A stretch of DNA of 64,000 nucleotides from JBAYJM01 sp041665065 (GTDB lineage Bacteria; Patescibacteriota; Patescibacteriia; 2-01-FULL-39-33): assembly GCA_041665065.1 (NCBI GenBank), contig JBAYJM010000002.1, positions 1 through 64,000 on the forward strand. Reading direction: 5' to 3'. The notes beneath the pieces are model-generated. The model was not told the origin of the DNA and did not search any database. It was given only the letters and a program-made list of their open reading frames with translations. How positions within the stretch are numbered: position 1 is the stretch's first letter; each line of letters begins with the position of its first letter. Shown here piece by piece: positions 58,001-64,000 of the stretch. A program made the position numbers and the translations under genes.

Positions 58001-58215
58001 CCAGTTTGAGGCCTTAGGTTTGGCTGGATCTCATATTGACAAAGTTTTCGCGCAAACTCCTCAAAATCATACTCCTGTTTTCTTGTAGAGAGGGTATATA
58101 GATGGTATTCCAATTTTAAACTATCAAGTTGAGATTCCTTTATTACTTGTGAATCAGAAAAACTACTCGGTTTGCGTTGCTTCATGAAATTTTTTGGTGA
58201 AAAATCTTCGTTCAT
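55015..58215 (-). CDS. 1066-residue protein with N-terminal nuclease-like domain and helical repeats
   Basis: The first 200 residues read FEEFARKLCQYEI, then TGPVGGGDGKVDTET, RWGFAFSTTVNWKQKVQGD and IQVVIHDRTWIIDKIF. This order resembles a Mrr/PD-(D/E)XK-type restriction endonuclease domain (GGGDGKVD supplying the Asp), although the usual ExK is not obvious. Residues 210-650 are helical and TPR-like (FYKAIGCLGKSLVPLYKEEE, SIAYETVGLLWAARGAMLHA). The C-terminal 350 residues are an unrecognised alpha/beta region. Such large nuclease-plus-TPR proteins are common among anti-phage factors; that role here is inference. Confidence 0.7.
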   Translation of the reverse strand: MNEDFSPKNFMKQRKPSSFSDSQVIKESQLDSLKLEYHLYTLSTRKQEYDFEEFARKLCQYEIQPNLRPQTGPVGGGDGKVDTETTPASQDIKDTYYFGIEQQANERWGFAFSTTVNWKQKVQGDVKKMIEVDRSYSKIFFITSQLIKADQRAKTEDELSKQYGIQVVIHDRTWIIDKIFGNKRQALAIDELKIDSSYKEIVKIGPKDTNRQELFEKLNKNIDLATQENIVNFATVDDALSIAIVAAEMDKPKTEIEGLFTRAKRLAEKYGSSEQFFTARYQEIWTLYFWYNDYDILISNYEEIESLTKDTLNLFDVERLSNLFSLLRTLTVTTGKIEVSYTDIKKKIVQEKLEKFKNDEARPSAALHADFMLNMLEIPELRDDEIAISKIFDNLTDIVIRSKGLLGFPLETLYKLTKDIDDFYNGNKSFEKLQDKLVEVISERKSSTEFAHVLLDRAMQHIKGKRFYKAIGCLGKSLVPLYKEEERDGLIITLVQLSIAYETVGLLWAARGAMLHAASYATMDFHSRSEINKLQLLSYDRMRLLELRLGRIGYSLEWHKLNHLMNAQFIKSKEEADKLLNDDIYYGGLLGLLLIKTADSELPNLELLPDTLLSMDLDFAAYALIYRLGAKNMLPNIMPENMKDTELEDFFDSYFKQPAQRDLPKKPSFYSEKEVILQSVILGTTFNIKTENCSPNIEIAEYILASLEGFLATAIELDSIGSKNTVNINIAKDTSQGIRISHVIEKNGPITFNIISGDFNPHSLKRTEAESVHSDVYKIVFDIIGHSIWFKNTSNDLEKLFRDEDICVRAFTFSSPFIVQGNVLGYKPKRDITEWLQEENTKYEYNKIESGKVKLDLLKDIKENVTQIEKNLLRHDQIKNISIIEDHIWNDAGWEGVAYLVHPEQPPVVALMFTNEEKAKVIFSNWVGLFGREDKDDIIRVSVIQGYSKSNPLWYKFVVSRNLPDPKASHGKRLLNVGRTHNMTPESLKNLNGFVDSFERWGFYLFAPSFIKDKNSFPPEIFFDHGIVKKSFINKHAWEIGPIDPEIIGLRQEDNDPVIPAGVINY

Positions 58216-58402
58216 ATTTATATTTTACCATTTTATTGTCTTGGCGGTGTGTTTACAAAAAAGTTCGAACCGATTTCACCCCCAAAAATTAATGAACGGG
58301 CGGATTTCCTCCCCCAACCCCTCCATCCGCCCGCCCTTTCGGATTGGCGATTTCCAGTTTTTCTTTGGCGGCAAATTCTTTCTTAATTCTAGCCTGTATT
58401 TG
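58216..58402. other. Intergenic with an 8-bp GC-rich inverted repeat
   Basis: GGGCGGAT (58298-58305) and ATCCGCCC (58325-58332) form a stem with a 19-base C-rich loop. The minus-strand transcript from tRNA-Val would run through it. No gene was seen. Confidence 0.45.
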
Positions 58403-58474
58403 TAGGGATGGATGGACTCGCACCATCGACCTCCATAAAGTAAATATGGCGCTCTACTACTGAGCTACACCCCT
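58403..58474 (-). tRNA. tRNA-Val (TAC)
   Basis: On the minus strand the acceptor AGGGGTG pairs with CATCCCT (one G-T pair). The anticodon loop TTTACTT lies between CCATA and TATGG, giving TAC. The D-loop is short and the CCA is not encoded. The first 18 nt overlap the end of the synthetase-like gene upstream. Confidence 0.92.
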
Positions 58475-59629
58475 GTATTTTATTGATTTATCTAATCTAA
58501 AACGTTGTTGTGCCTCCAATAATTCTACTGTAGCTTGTTTTATGGAATTTTTTAATTCTGGATAATAAGTTTGTAATTTTGCATTTAAAGAAAATAAATC
58601 CATCACATTCGATTGATTGAAATCAATCTTCAATTCATCAAATCCACCTAAAGCCGTATTGCAATATGTCCTAAATTTTTCTCTTCTTCTCCTACCTAAT
58701 GAAGAATAAGATTTACAATCAGCAATTACACGATGAATAACGCGAAGAGCTTCAGTTGTCGCCGTCACGCTATTTTCATTTTTTACTTTAGCTATTTTAT
58801 GAATGTAATCTTTCAATGGCTTGATATGCGGTAAATCAGTAATATTATTAACTCCATTAATAATCATCAATAATCGTTCTACCCCAACGGCTGAAATTGA
58901 CCATGAATGTTGCCACGGTAAAATCTCTTCCAAAATTTCGTCTTTGCTGAAGATAGCCCTATAATCTAATCGTTCAAAGGTTGCAATATCAATTAGCTTT
59001 CCATTATATAAATAATTTATTTCATGACGATAGCCCCACGGTGTATGATTTCCATATATATTTAGAGACAAAAATGTATCTCTAGAATAATCAGCGATAA
59101 ATTGATTATCGCCAATGCCGTGTTTTGTCCAATAAGAGATTGATTCATCGGCCGGCAATTCGTAATCTAAAATATATTTCCCTTGGGTAACATTAGTAAC
59201 ATTTCCGCCACCAAAATAACTTATCCGCAAATTTTTTTTGTCCAACCCAAGCTCATTGAATAAAAGAGAGCAAATTGAATCTATAGAGAATTCCGATATT
59301 TCTTCTTTCTTATTCTTATCCATTAAGCTAATAGAGCCACCAACATCAGCTAAATCAAAAATCCCAAGATATCGATACGAGTTTTCGTTTTGTTTAATAA
59401 TATTTTCAACAAAATCATCATAGCGAATGACTGGCTGTATTTTCGAATAAATAAAATTATGATCAATATCAATATACTGTCCAAATTCATTCAATATTTC
59501 ATTTTCAGTAAAACTTAAATTAAAATTACCCGGGAATCCATTATTGCAAACATTCGCCGGCGAAACTGTTTTTGTTCCAGGATATTTTTTAGTTTTTATC
59601 AAAATGTTTCTTAATGTTTTAATATCCAT
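58457..59629 (-). CDS. Stand-alone alanyl-tRNA synthetase-like catalytic domain
   Basis: 390 residues from the ATG at 59629 (a GTG at 59653 is possible). The order of motifs follows the AlaRS aminoacylation domain: KIQPVIRYDD matches the QRCVRAGGKHND region (motif 2), YLGIFDLADVGG the EMLGNFSFGDYF region, GNHTPWGYRHEINY the GPCGPCTEIFYD loop, and AVGVERLLMIINGVN motif 3 (GMGLERIAAVLQ). Editing and C-Ala domains are absent and the sequence is divergent, so it may charge an unusual acceptor or act on a small molecule. The stop codon TAG lies inside tRNA-Val. Confidence 0.7.
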   Translation of the reverse strand: MDIKTLRNILIKTKKYPGTKTVSPANVCNNGFPGNFNLSFTENEILNEFGQYIDIDHNFIYSKIQPVIRYDDFVENIIKQNENSYRYLGIFDLADVGGSISLMDKNKKEEISEFSIDSICSLLFNELGLDKKNLRISYFGGGNVTNVTQGKYILDYELPADESISYWTKHGIGDNQFIADYSRDTFLSLNIYGNHTPWGYRHEINYLYNGKLIDIATFERLDYRAIFSKDEILEEILPWQHSWSISAVGVERLLMIINGVNNITDLPHIKPLKDYIHKIAKVKNENSVTATTEALRVIHRVIADCKSYSSLGRRRREKFRTYCNTALGGFDELKIDFNQSNVMDLFSLNAKLQTYYPELKNSIKQATVELLEAQQRFRLDKSIKYRGVAQ

Positions 59630-59782
59630 ATTCTTAATTTTAATATCTCCCACGCCTCAACACCTAAGATGTGAGCTAATTTATTAATATTAGTCAAAGT
59701 CAGATTGACTTCGCCTTTTTCAATCCGACAAATATAACTCTTGTCGACGCCTAATCTATGCAAAAATCGGGCAAATCTCACT
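59611..59782 (-). pseudogene. XRE-family regulator fragment abutting tRNA-Ser
   Basis: The minus-strand frame contains FLHRLGVDKSYICRIEKGEV followed by NLTLTNINKLAHILGVEAWE, the second half of an XRE helix-turn-helix. The first helix is missing, and upstream the frame runs straight into tRNA-Ser, so there is no proper start. It overlaps the start of the synthetase-like gene. It looks like the remnant of a regulator cut at the tRNA 3' end, as happens when elements integrate at tRNA genes. Confidence 0.6.
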
Positions 59783-59870
59783 TGGCGGAGAGGGAGGGAT
59801 TCGAACCCTCGATGCCTTTCGGCACACCGCTTTTCGAGAGCGGCACGTTCAACCACTCTGACACCTCTCC
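59783..59870 (-). tRNA. tRNA-Ser (CGA)
   Basis: Class II tRNA on the minus strand: the acceptor GGAGAGG pairs with CCTCTCC, the discriminator is G, and the CCA is encoded (59783-59785). The anticodon loop CTCGAAA gives CGA. It has a long variable arm. Confidence 0.95.
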
Positions 59871-59907
59871 ATATTAACTAAGATTAACAAATTTTTTGCC
59901 AAAATAA

Positions 59908-59933
59908 AACAGCCCCGAATTAACGGGGCTGTT
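59908..59933 (-). terminator. Terminator after the RRM protein gene
   Basis: A perfect 10-bp stem aacagccccg / cggggctgtt with a six-base loop; the minus strand continues into TTTATTTT. Confidence 0.88.
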
Positions 59934-59939
59934 CTACAA

Positions 59940-60275
59940 TTAGAATCGGTTTTTTGAAAAACCGCCTCTGCTTCCACCACTTGCACCGCCACGGTTTCCA
60001 CCGAAACCGCCACGGTCAGGGCGCTTTTCCATTGGCCTGGCTTCGTTTACAACGATAGCTCTGCCTTCAATTTCCTTGCCATTGAACTGGTCAACAGCAG
60101 CTTGAGCTTCTTCGTCAGAAGACATCTCAACAAAAGCAAATCCTTTAGATCGTCCAGACATTCTATCTTTGATGATAGTTGCAGACTGGACTGTGCCGGC
60201 TTGGCTAAAAAGATCTCTAAGATCTTCTTCGCTCATAGCGAAACTTAGATTGCCGACAAATAACTTCAAACCCAT
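59940..60275 (-). CDS. RRM-domain RNA-binding protein with glycine-rich tail
   Basis: A 111-residue single-RRM protein of the type often cold-induced in bacteria. RNP2 is LFVGNL (residues 5-10) and RNP1 is KGFAFVEM (44-51), with the aromatic contacts intact. The C-terminal 30 residues are Gly/Arg/Ser-rich (GGFGGNRGGASGGSRGGF), like RGG tails. It binds single-stranded RNA. It has a consensus promoter and a leader of about 90 nt. Confidence 0.93.
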   Translation of the reverse strand: MGLKLFVGNLSFAMSEEDLRDLFSQAGTVQSATIIKDRMSGRSKGFAFVEMSSDEEAQAAVDQFNGKEIEGRAIVVNEARPMEKRPDRGGFGGNRGGASGGSRGGFSKNRF

Positions 60276-60374
60276 AGTTTTGTTTTAATACCTTAATAAA
60301 AATTGCAAGACGACCTTCTCGATTTGCTTTTGTTTTTGGACATTCACTTATCGAGTAACTCTCACAATGTAGTA

Positions 60375-60403
60375 ATTATACAGCAAAATAGGAGAAATGT
60401 CAA
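60375..60403 (-). promoter_or_regulatory. Consensus promoter of the RRM gene
   Basis: On the minus strand TTGACA and TATAAT are exactly 17 nt apart. The leader of about 90 nt includes complementary CTCGAT and ATCGAG segments. Confidence 0.8.
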
Positions 60404-60413
60404 GGGCAAATAG

Positions 60414-60992
60414 CTATTTCTGCTCAATATTCAAAAAAACGAGTAAATCTGCCATCCCTTTCTGTCTATCACTCCACCAAATAGTTTGCATGCCTAACTT
60501 CTTAGCTGACTCAACATTTGCCAACTGATCATCCATAAATAGGCATTCTTTTACGTCAACGCCCAATCTTCTGGCACATAATTTGAAAATTTCAGGGTCG
60601 GGTTTTTTTATTCCGACTTCAGCCGAACAAATAAACTCATTAAAATATCCAAAATTAAATTTTTTATTAAAATATGGCAAGGTCAAAGTAGTTCCATTAT
60701 TCATAATCAGAGCCCTTAGCTTAAATTTATCTTTAATCTCAGGCAATAGCTTCCACAAATCAGAATTCTGTTCATACTTATCAACAATTTTTATTAAAAT
60801 CTTTTCAAATTCTTTATCTGTCAAATTAAATTTCTCCTGAGCTTCTTTTTTAAAGTCAAAATCGTTAGTTAAATTTCCAACAATAGCATCAACGCCATCG
60901 ACGATTGCATCAGGCTGATAATTTTCTTTTTTAAAAGCAAGTACACCCATAAAATCAAAGATAATCGCCCTAATTTTCATTGTATTTTTCAT
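60414..60992 (-). CDS. HAD-superfamily hydrolase
   Basis: A 192-residue HAD protein of subclass IA. Motif I is IIFDFMGVL, in which the nucleophile Asp is present but the second Asp (acid/base) is replaced by Met, as in some HADs that are not phosphatases. Motif II is MNNGT, motif III GIKKPDPEIF and motif IV LFMDDQLANVESAKKLG. The start overlaps the stop of the O-antigen ligase gene by 4 nt, so they are co-translated. Confidence 0.88.
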   Translation of the reverse strand: MKNTMKIRAIIFDFMGVLAFKKENYQPDAIVDGVDAIVGNLTNDFDFKKEAQEKFNLTDKEFEKILIKIVDKYEQNSDLWKLLPEIKDKFKLRALIMNNGTTLTLPYFNKKFNFGYFNEFICSAEVGIKKPDPEIFKLCARRLGVDVKECLFMDDQLANVESAKKLGMQTIWWSDRQKGMADLLVFLNIEQK

Positions 60993-62248
60993 TTCTTTTC
61001 CAAGCTAAACAGCGACGCATTTATTGTTGCGGCACCGATAATTATCCAAAACAAAACCGACAGATCATTTTTAAAATATGGCACATCAACCAATCCGTGG
61101 ACAATAATCTCAATTCCTACGCAGATAAATGTAAACGCCATGATCTTCACCCCCGGATTTTTGATTATTGCCTTAACATTAACCCAAAAATATTTTATAA
61201 AAACCCAGACAAAAGCAAGCATCCCCCACAATCCCAGCTCAGTCCAAAAATTAAACACAATTTGGTGCGGATAAGGAAATGTCTCAAAGGTATTTAAATG
61301 ATAAGGATAAATGTGATATTGATAACCGGAAAGTCCTGCGCCAAAAAGCCAGCGATGCTTAAGCATTTTCCAGCTCTCATGCCAGATGATTTTTCTTATG
61401 CCTCCGGAATAATCATTGAGAAAAACTTTTGTCAAAACAAAATCCCTTAGGCCGGCAAAAAAAACTAAAACGAGAACTGCGATCATTGCCAAAGCGATGG
61501 TAAAGTATCTTGTTTTTTTGTAGACAATGCCCATTATAAACCAGCAAACCAAAACCGCAATAATAGCCGCTTCCGATTGGGCTAAAATAATCGCCGTAAA
61601 CCCCAAAGCAATGACCAACAGCTTTAAAATGGAAGGCCAATTCCTTTTGCTTCCCGCCACAAGCCAGCCGGTGAATAAAATTATAATTGGCCCGACATAT
61701 AACCCTAAAGCATTAGGATAATTTAAAATTGAAACCACGCGATCTACCCCGCCTGATGGCTTCATAAAAGCCCCTGGAACGCCCCAGCCTGTGAATTTTT
61801 GAATTATGGCAAATATACTAAGGTAAAAAATAGACACACCCAAAGCCCAAAATAGGCCTTCCAAAGCCTTTCTGGAATGCACCTGTGAGGCTAAAATTGC
61901 CAAAAATAGCACTGGTTCGATAAAATAAGCCTTCCAGACGCCTAATGCCGGTGCCAGGTTGGGAGCCGTAAAAACGGAAATAGTTGCAAAAACCAAAACA
62001 ACAATTATCGGCCAGAAAAAGGTATTGCGATAAATTTTTTTATAGTCAATCCTCTTAGTCAAAAGACAAATTAAAAACAAAATTAGAATCATGGCCTCCA
62101 AAAAGGTAAAAGGAACGCCACCAATATTAAAGCGTAATAGGAAGCTCGGCAACCCAGCCGTAATAATATAGATTCCCCATAAAGGCTTATAATAAGATAT
62201 GATTCCAAACGCAATGGCCATCACCGAAAGTAAAACCAAATACCACAT
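60989..62248 (-). CDS. O-antigen ligase / polymerase family membrane protein
   Basis: A 419-residue polytopic membrane protein with about eleven helices and a periplasmic-loop motif near residues 285-310 (IIWHESWKMLKHRWLFGAGL), as in the WaaL/Wzy family that ligates or polymerises surface glycans. The YPHQIVFNFWTELGLWGMLAF region near 340 is typical. It lies next to a flippase gene (1 nt away), indicating a surface polysaccharide locus. Confidence 0.88.
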   Translation of the reverse strand: MWYLVLLSVMAIAFGIISYYKPLWGIYIITAGLPSFLLRFNIGGVPFTFLEAMILILFLICLLTKRIDYKKIYRNTFFWPIIVVLVFATISVFTAPNLAPALGVWKAYFIEPVLFLAILASQVHSRKALEGLFWALGVSIFYLSIFAIIQKFTGWGVPGAFMKPSGGVDRVVSILNYPNALGLYVGPIIILFTGWLVAGSKRNWPSILKLLVIALGFTAIILAQSEAAIIAVLVCWFIMGIVYKKTRYFTIALAMIAVLVLVFFAGLRDFVLTKVFLNDYSGGIRKIIWHESWKMLKHRWLFGAGLSGYQYHIYPYHLNTFETFPYPHQIVFNFWTELGLWGMLAFVWVFIKYFWVNVKAIIKNPGVKIMAFTFICVGIEIIVHGLVDVPYFKNDLSVLFWIIIGAATINASLFSLEKK

Positions 62249-63667
62249 TTAATTTTTAAATATTATTAATTCTTTTAAAAGGCTCTTATCAACTCCCCTC
62301 ATCATAAAGAGAAAAACAAAATAGACAATTAATCCGATAATAATCAGCGCAAAAATATTTAATGGCAACAAGAGCCACAAAACTGCAGCCATAAGCAAAG
62401 CCGCGAGCAAGGATTTTAAAAATACATTCATCTTGAAGCTGATATCTAAGTGCTTTTTCAAAATAAAATAAGCCGGAATTGTAATAAGGAGTTCTGAAAT
62501 GACGGTAAGAATGGCAGCGGCCCAAAACGAATACAGCGGAATAAAAATCAAATACATTATCAGAGAAAAAACCGCATCAAAGATATAAAACTTGATCATC
62601 TTTTTCTGCAATCCGGAAGCAACTATCGCATAACCGAAAAAAGATCCAAAATAAATCACGCCGACGGCTAAAATTAATATTTTTAAAATATCACCGGATA
62701 TTAAAAATTCTTTTCCGGCGATAAGCAACATAATTTTGTTGCCCAAAACAACTGATGCCAAAACCATGGGAATGGTAATGATAGCCAGAAAATCAAAAGT
62801 CTTTTGCAGAATCTTTTTAAAAACATCATTATTGGTAATTACAAACTTGGCAAAAATCGGCAGAAGCAAACCGAGAAATAAGTATGGAAATTGCGTTAAT
62901 ATTTCAATCACCTTATAAGCGGCGCCATAAATCCCAACTTCTGCCTGTGGTCTGACAAAAGACAAGACCAGCGTATCAGCCCTGAAATAAATCAGAGAGA
63001 GTGAAATGGTAATTGCCAACGGCCAAGACATCGTCCAAATATCTTTCCAGATTTTTTTGTCAAAAGAAAAACGGAGCTTAAAATATTTGCTCGATTTAAT
63101 ATAAAGATAAATAAAATTGGCAAAACTTCCCAAAACCACCGCCGTCATTATCAATAAAAGCCCCCTTGAGGTCGACACAAAGAACCAAACCCCCAACAGA
63201 AGAACTGCCCTACCCCAGACATCTCCCCAAGCCACCACCGCCATATCTAAATTTTTCTGAAAAATACTGACAAAAACCGACTGTAGGGCGATAAAAAAGA
63301 ATGACAAGCCAGTAATTGTTACGCCCGCTTTTATAATTTCCGGATAGGGCAAGAACCAAACCAACACAACGGAAGCGCCCATAAAAATCAGGGCCGAAAA
63401 AAAGCGCAACGTCAAAATATTATTGAAAATTTTATTTTCATCCGCCCCTGGCCTGGCCAGCATTTGTGATGTTGTCATTTGCAAACCAAAATCAATTATG
63501 ACTCCAAAAAATTGCAAAAAAGTTATTATGGAGGTGTAATAACCGAATCCGGTTTGCCCCAAATAACGCGTCATGAGTCCAACTGTAATCAAGCCAAAAA
63601 CTGTACCGACAACTTTGCCGATGATTTGATAAAAAGTGTTTTTGGCTACTTTTAAGGCTAACGACAT
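62249..63667 (-). CDS. Polysaccharide flippase (Wzx/MurJ-like)
   Basis: 472 residues from the ATG at 63667 (the frame reaches a TTG at 63703). About fourteen hydrophobic segments are arranged as in the MOP/Wzx superfamily. The N-terminus (LKVAKNTFYQIIGKVVGTVF) and MTRYLGQTGFGYYTSI match the polysaccharide biosynthesis flippase type. It moves lipid-linked oligosaccharide across the membrane and stands directly upstream of the O-antigen ligase-like gene. Confidence 0.9.
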   Translation of the reverse strand: MSLALKVAKNTFYQIIGKVVGTVFGLITVGLMTRYLGQTGFGYYTSIITFLQFFGVIIDFGLQMTTSQMLARPGADENKIFNNILTLRFFSALIFMGASVVLVWFLPYPEIIKAGVTITGLSFFFIALQSVFVSIFQKNLDMAVVAWGDVWGRAVLLLGVWFFVSTSRGLLLIMTAVVLGSFANFIYLYIKSSKYFKLRFSFDKKIWKDIWTMSWPLAITISLSLIYFRADTLVLSFVRPQAEVGIYGAAYKVIEILTQFPYLFLGLLLPIFAKFVITNNDVFKKILQKTFDFLAIITIPMVLASVVLGNKIMLLIAGKEFLISGDILKILILAVGVIYFGSFFGYAIVASGLQKKMIKFYIFDAVFSLIMYLIFIPLYSFWAAAILTVISELLITIPAYFILKKHLDISFKMNVFLKSLLAALLMAAVLWLLLPLNIFALIIIGLIVYFVFLFMMRGVDKSLLKELIIFKN

Positions 63668-63729
63668 ATCAATTAGGGTATCATTATTGGCGCTTTTTTT
63701 CAATTTAGAGAATTAGGGCCGCATGAAAG

Positions 63730-64000
63730 CTACACGCTGAAAAATCTACCAACCATAAACTCCGTCAGCAAAAAAACAATATAAAAAAATAGCAATATTA
63801 ATCCCTCCCTTTTGCTGATTTTCTTTCCGGTCTTCATAAAATATAAAAGTATGATAGCCGCAACGAGCATAAACGCTCCGGTCACATACACAATTCGGGG
63901 GTTAAAGGCGAATGGGCTTATAATCGCCAGTATGCCCACCACGATTGTGGCATCAGTAATAACCGTTCCCAAAATATCGCCAAGCGCCAATCCGTCATGA
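63730..64000 (-). CDS. Na+/Ca2+ exchanger (CaCA family) C-terminus, cut by the window edge
   Basis: The frame runs off the window edge. The first visible residues HDGLALGDILGTVITDATIVVG match the second alpha-repeat of YrbG-type sodium/calcium exchangers (ALGDxxGSVxxDxTLV). Three further membrane segments follow. It is on the minus strand and the upstream part lies beyond 64000. Confidence 0.85.
   Translation of the reverse strand, partial: HDGLALGDILGTVITDATIVVGILAIISPFAFNPRIVYVTGAFMLVAAIILLYFMKTGKKISKREGLILLFFYIVFLLTEFMVGRFFSV

Noticed and set aside
58258..58285. GTTCGAAC-like T-arm sequence near 58263
   Set aside because: No acceptor, D-arm or anticodon arm can be folded around it, so it is not called as a tRNA or tRNA fragment.
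59783..59856. N-terminal third of an 81-residue frame extending across tRNA-Ser
   Set aside because: This part is simply the tRNA read in frame; only the region after the tRNA resembles a helix-turn-helix.

Overview
The window looks like a chromosomal segment of an uncultured, AT-rich bacterium of the Patescibacteria (CPR, Parcubacteria-like) type. This placement is an inference. It rests on a compact gene layout, many short single-membrane-segment proteins, a tandem set of small type IV secretion pilin-like proteins, divergent or shortened versions of housekeeping proteins (for example a Rel protein that ends after its TGS domain), and many proteins with no recognisable family. TGA, TAA and TAG are all used as stops.

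Layout. 1-9.4 kb: housekeeping (dprA-topA, a secreted protein, rel, parA-parB) and a tRNA cluster (fMet, a CAT tRNA, Leu). 9.4-16.1 kb: minus-strand glyS, M16 protease and glycosyltransferase genes, then small membrane proteins and an AI-2E-type permease. 15.6-17.8 kb: smpB followed at once by the tmRNA gene (ssrA), then infC-rpmI-rplT and tRNA-Asp. 17.9-24 kb: an accessory cluster of two radical SAM proteins, a class III aminotransferase, a glutamine amidotransferase, two TrmB-like regulators, a Lys-rich micropeptide and a 13-bp palindromic operator candidate. 24.1-30.3 kb: a mosaic of ordinary AT-rich genes and visibly GC-richer genes, with two broken genes (a RibD-like reductase with a one-base frameshift and an unknown gene with an in-frame TAA).

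30.4-42.2 kb is the main accessory region. It holds a minus-strand operon made of an extracellular solute-binding protein and five paralogous small pilin-like membrane proteins. A GC-rich single-pass membrane protein follows on the plus strand, then a 1787-residue protein with a glycine-rich membrane segment and a C-terminal DHH-phosphoesterase-like motif set. 42.3-53.6 kb: a PAS histidine kinase and a convergent OmpR-type regulator, secreted and lipid-acting proteins, a queuosine-salvage (Qng1/DUF2419) protein, methyltransferases, RecQ, and an ECF sigma factor with a membrane partner. 53.7-60.3 kb: SDR and Nudix enzymes, then a minus-strand block holding tRNA-Ser, a truncated XRE regulator, a stand-alone alanyl-tRNA-synthetase-like catalytic domain whose stop codon lies inside tRNA-Val, and a 1066-residue nuclease/TPR-like protein that could be a defence factor. 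60.4-64 kb: a HAD protein, an O-antigen ligase, a flippase and the C-terminal end of a Na+/Ca2+ exchanger cut by the window edge.

Two styles of gene expression are visible. Most AT-rich genes have no Shine-Dalgarno sequence, and several have a TGnTATAAT element only 6-33 nt before the start codon. The GC-richer genes carry strong GGAGG/GGGGG ribosome binding sites, and three have -35/-10 promoters with 17-bp spacers and true leaders. No CRISPR array, rRNA, insertion sequence or complete prophage was seen.
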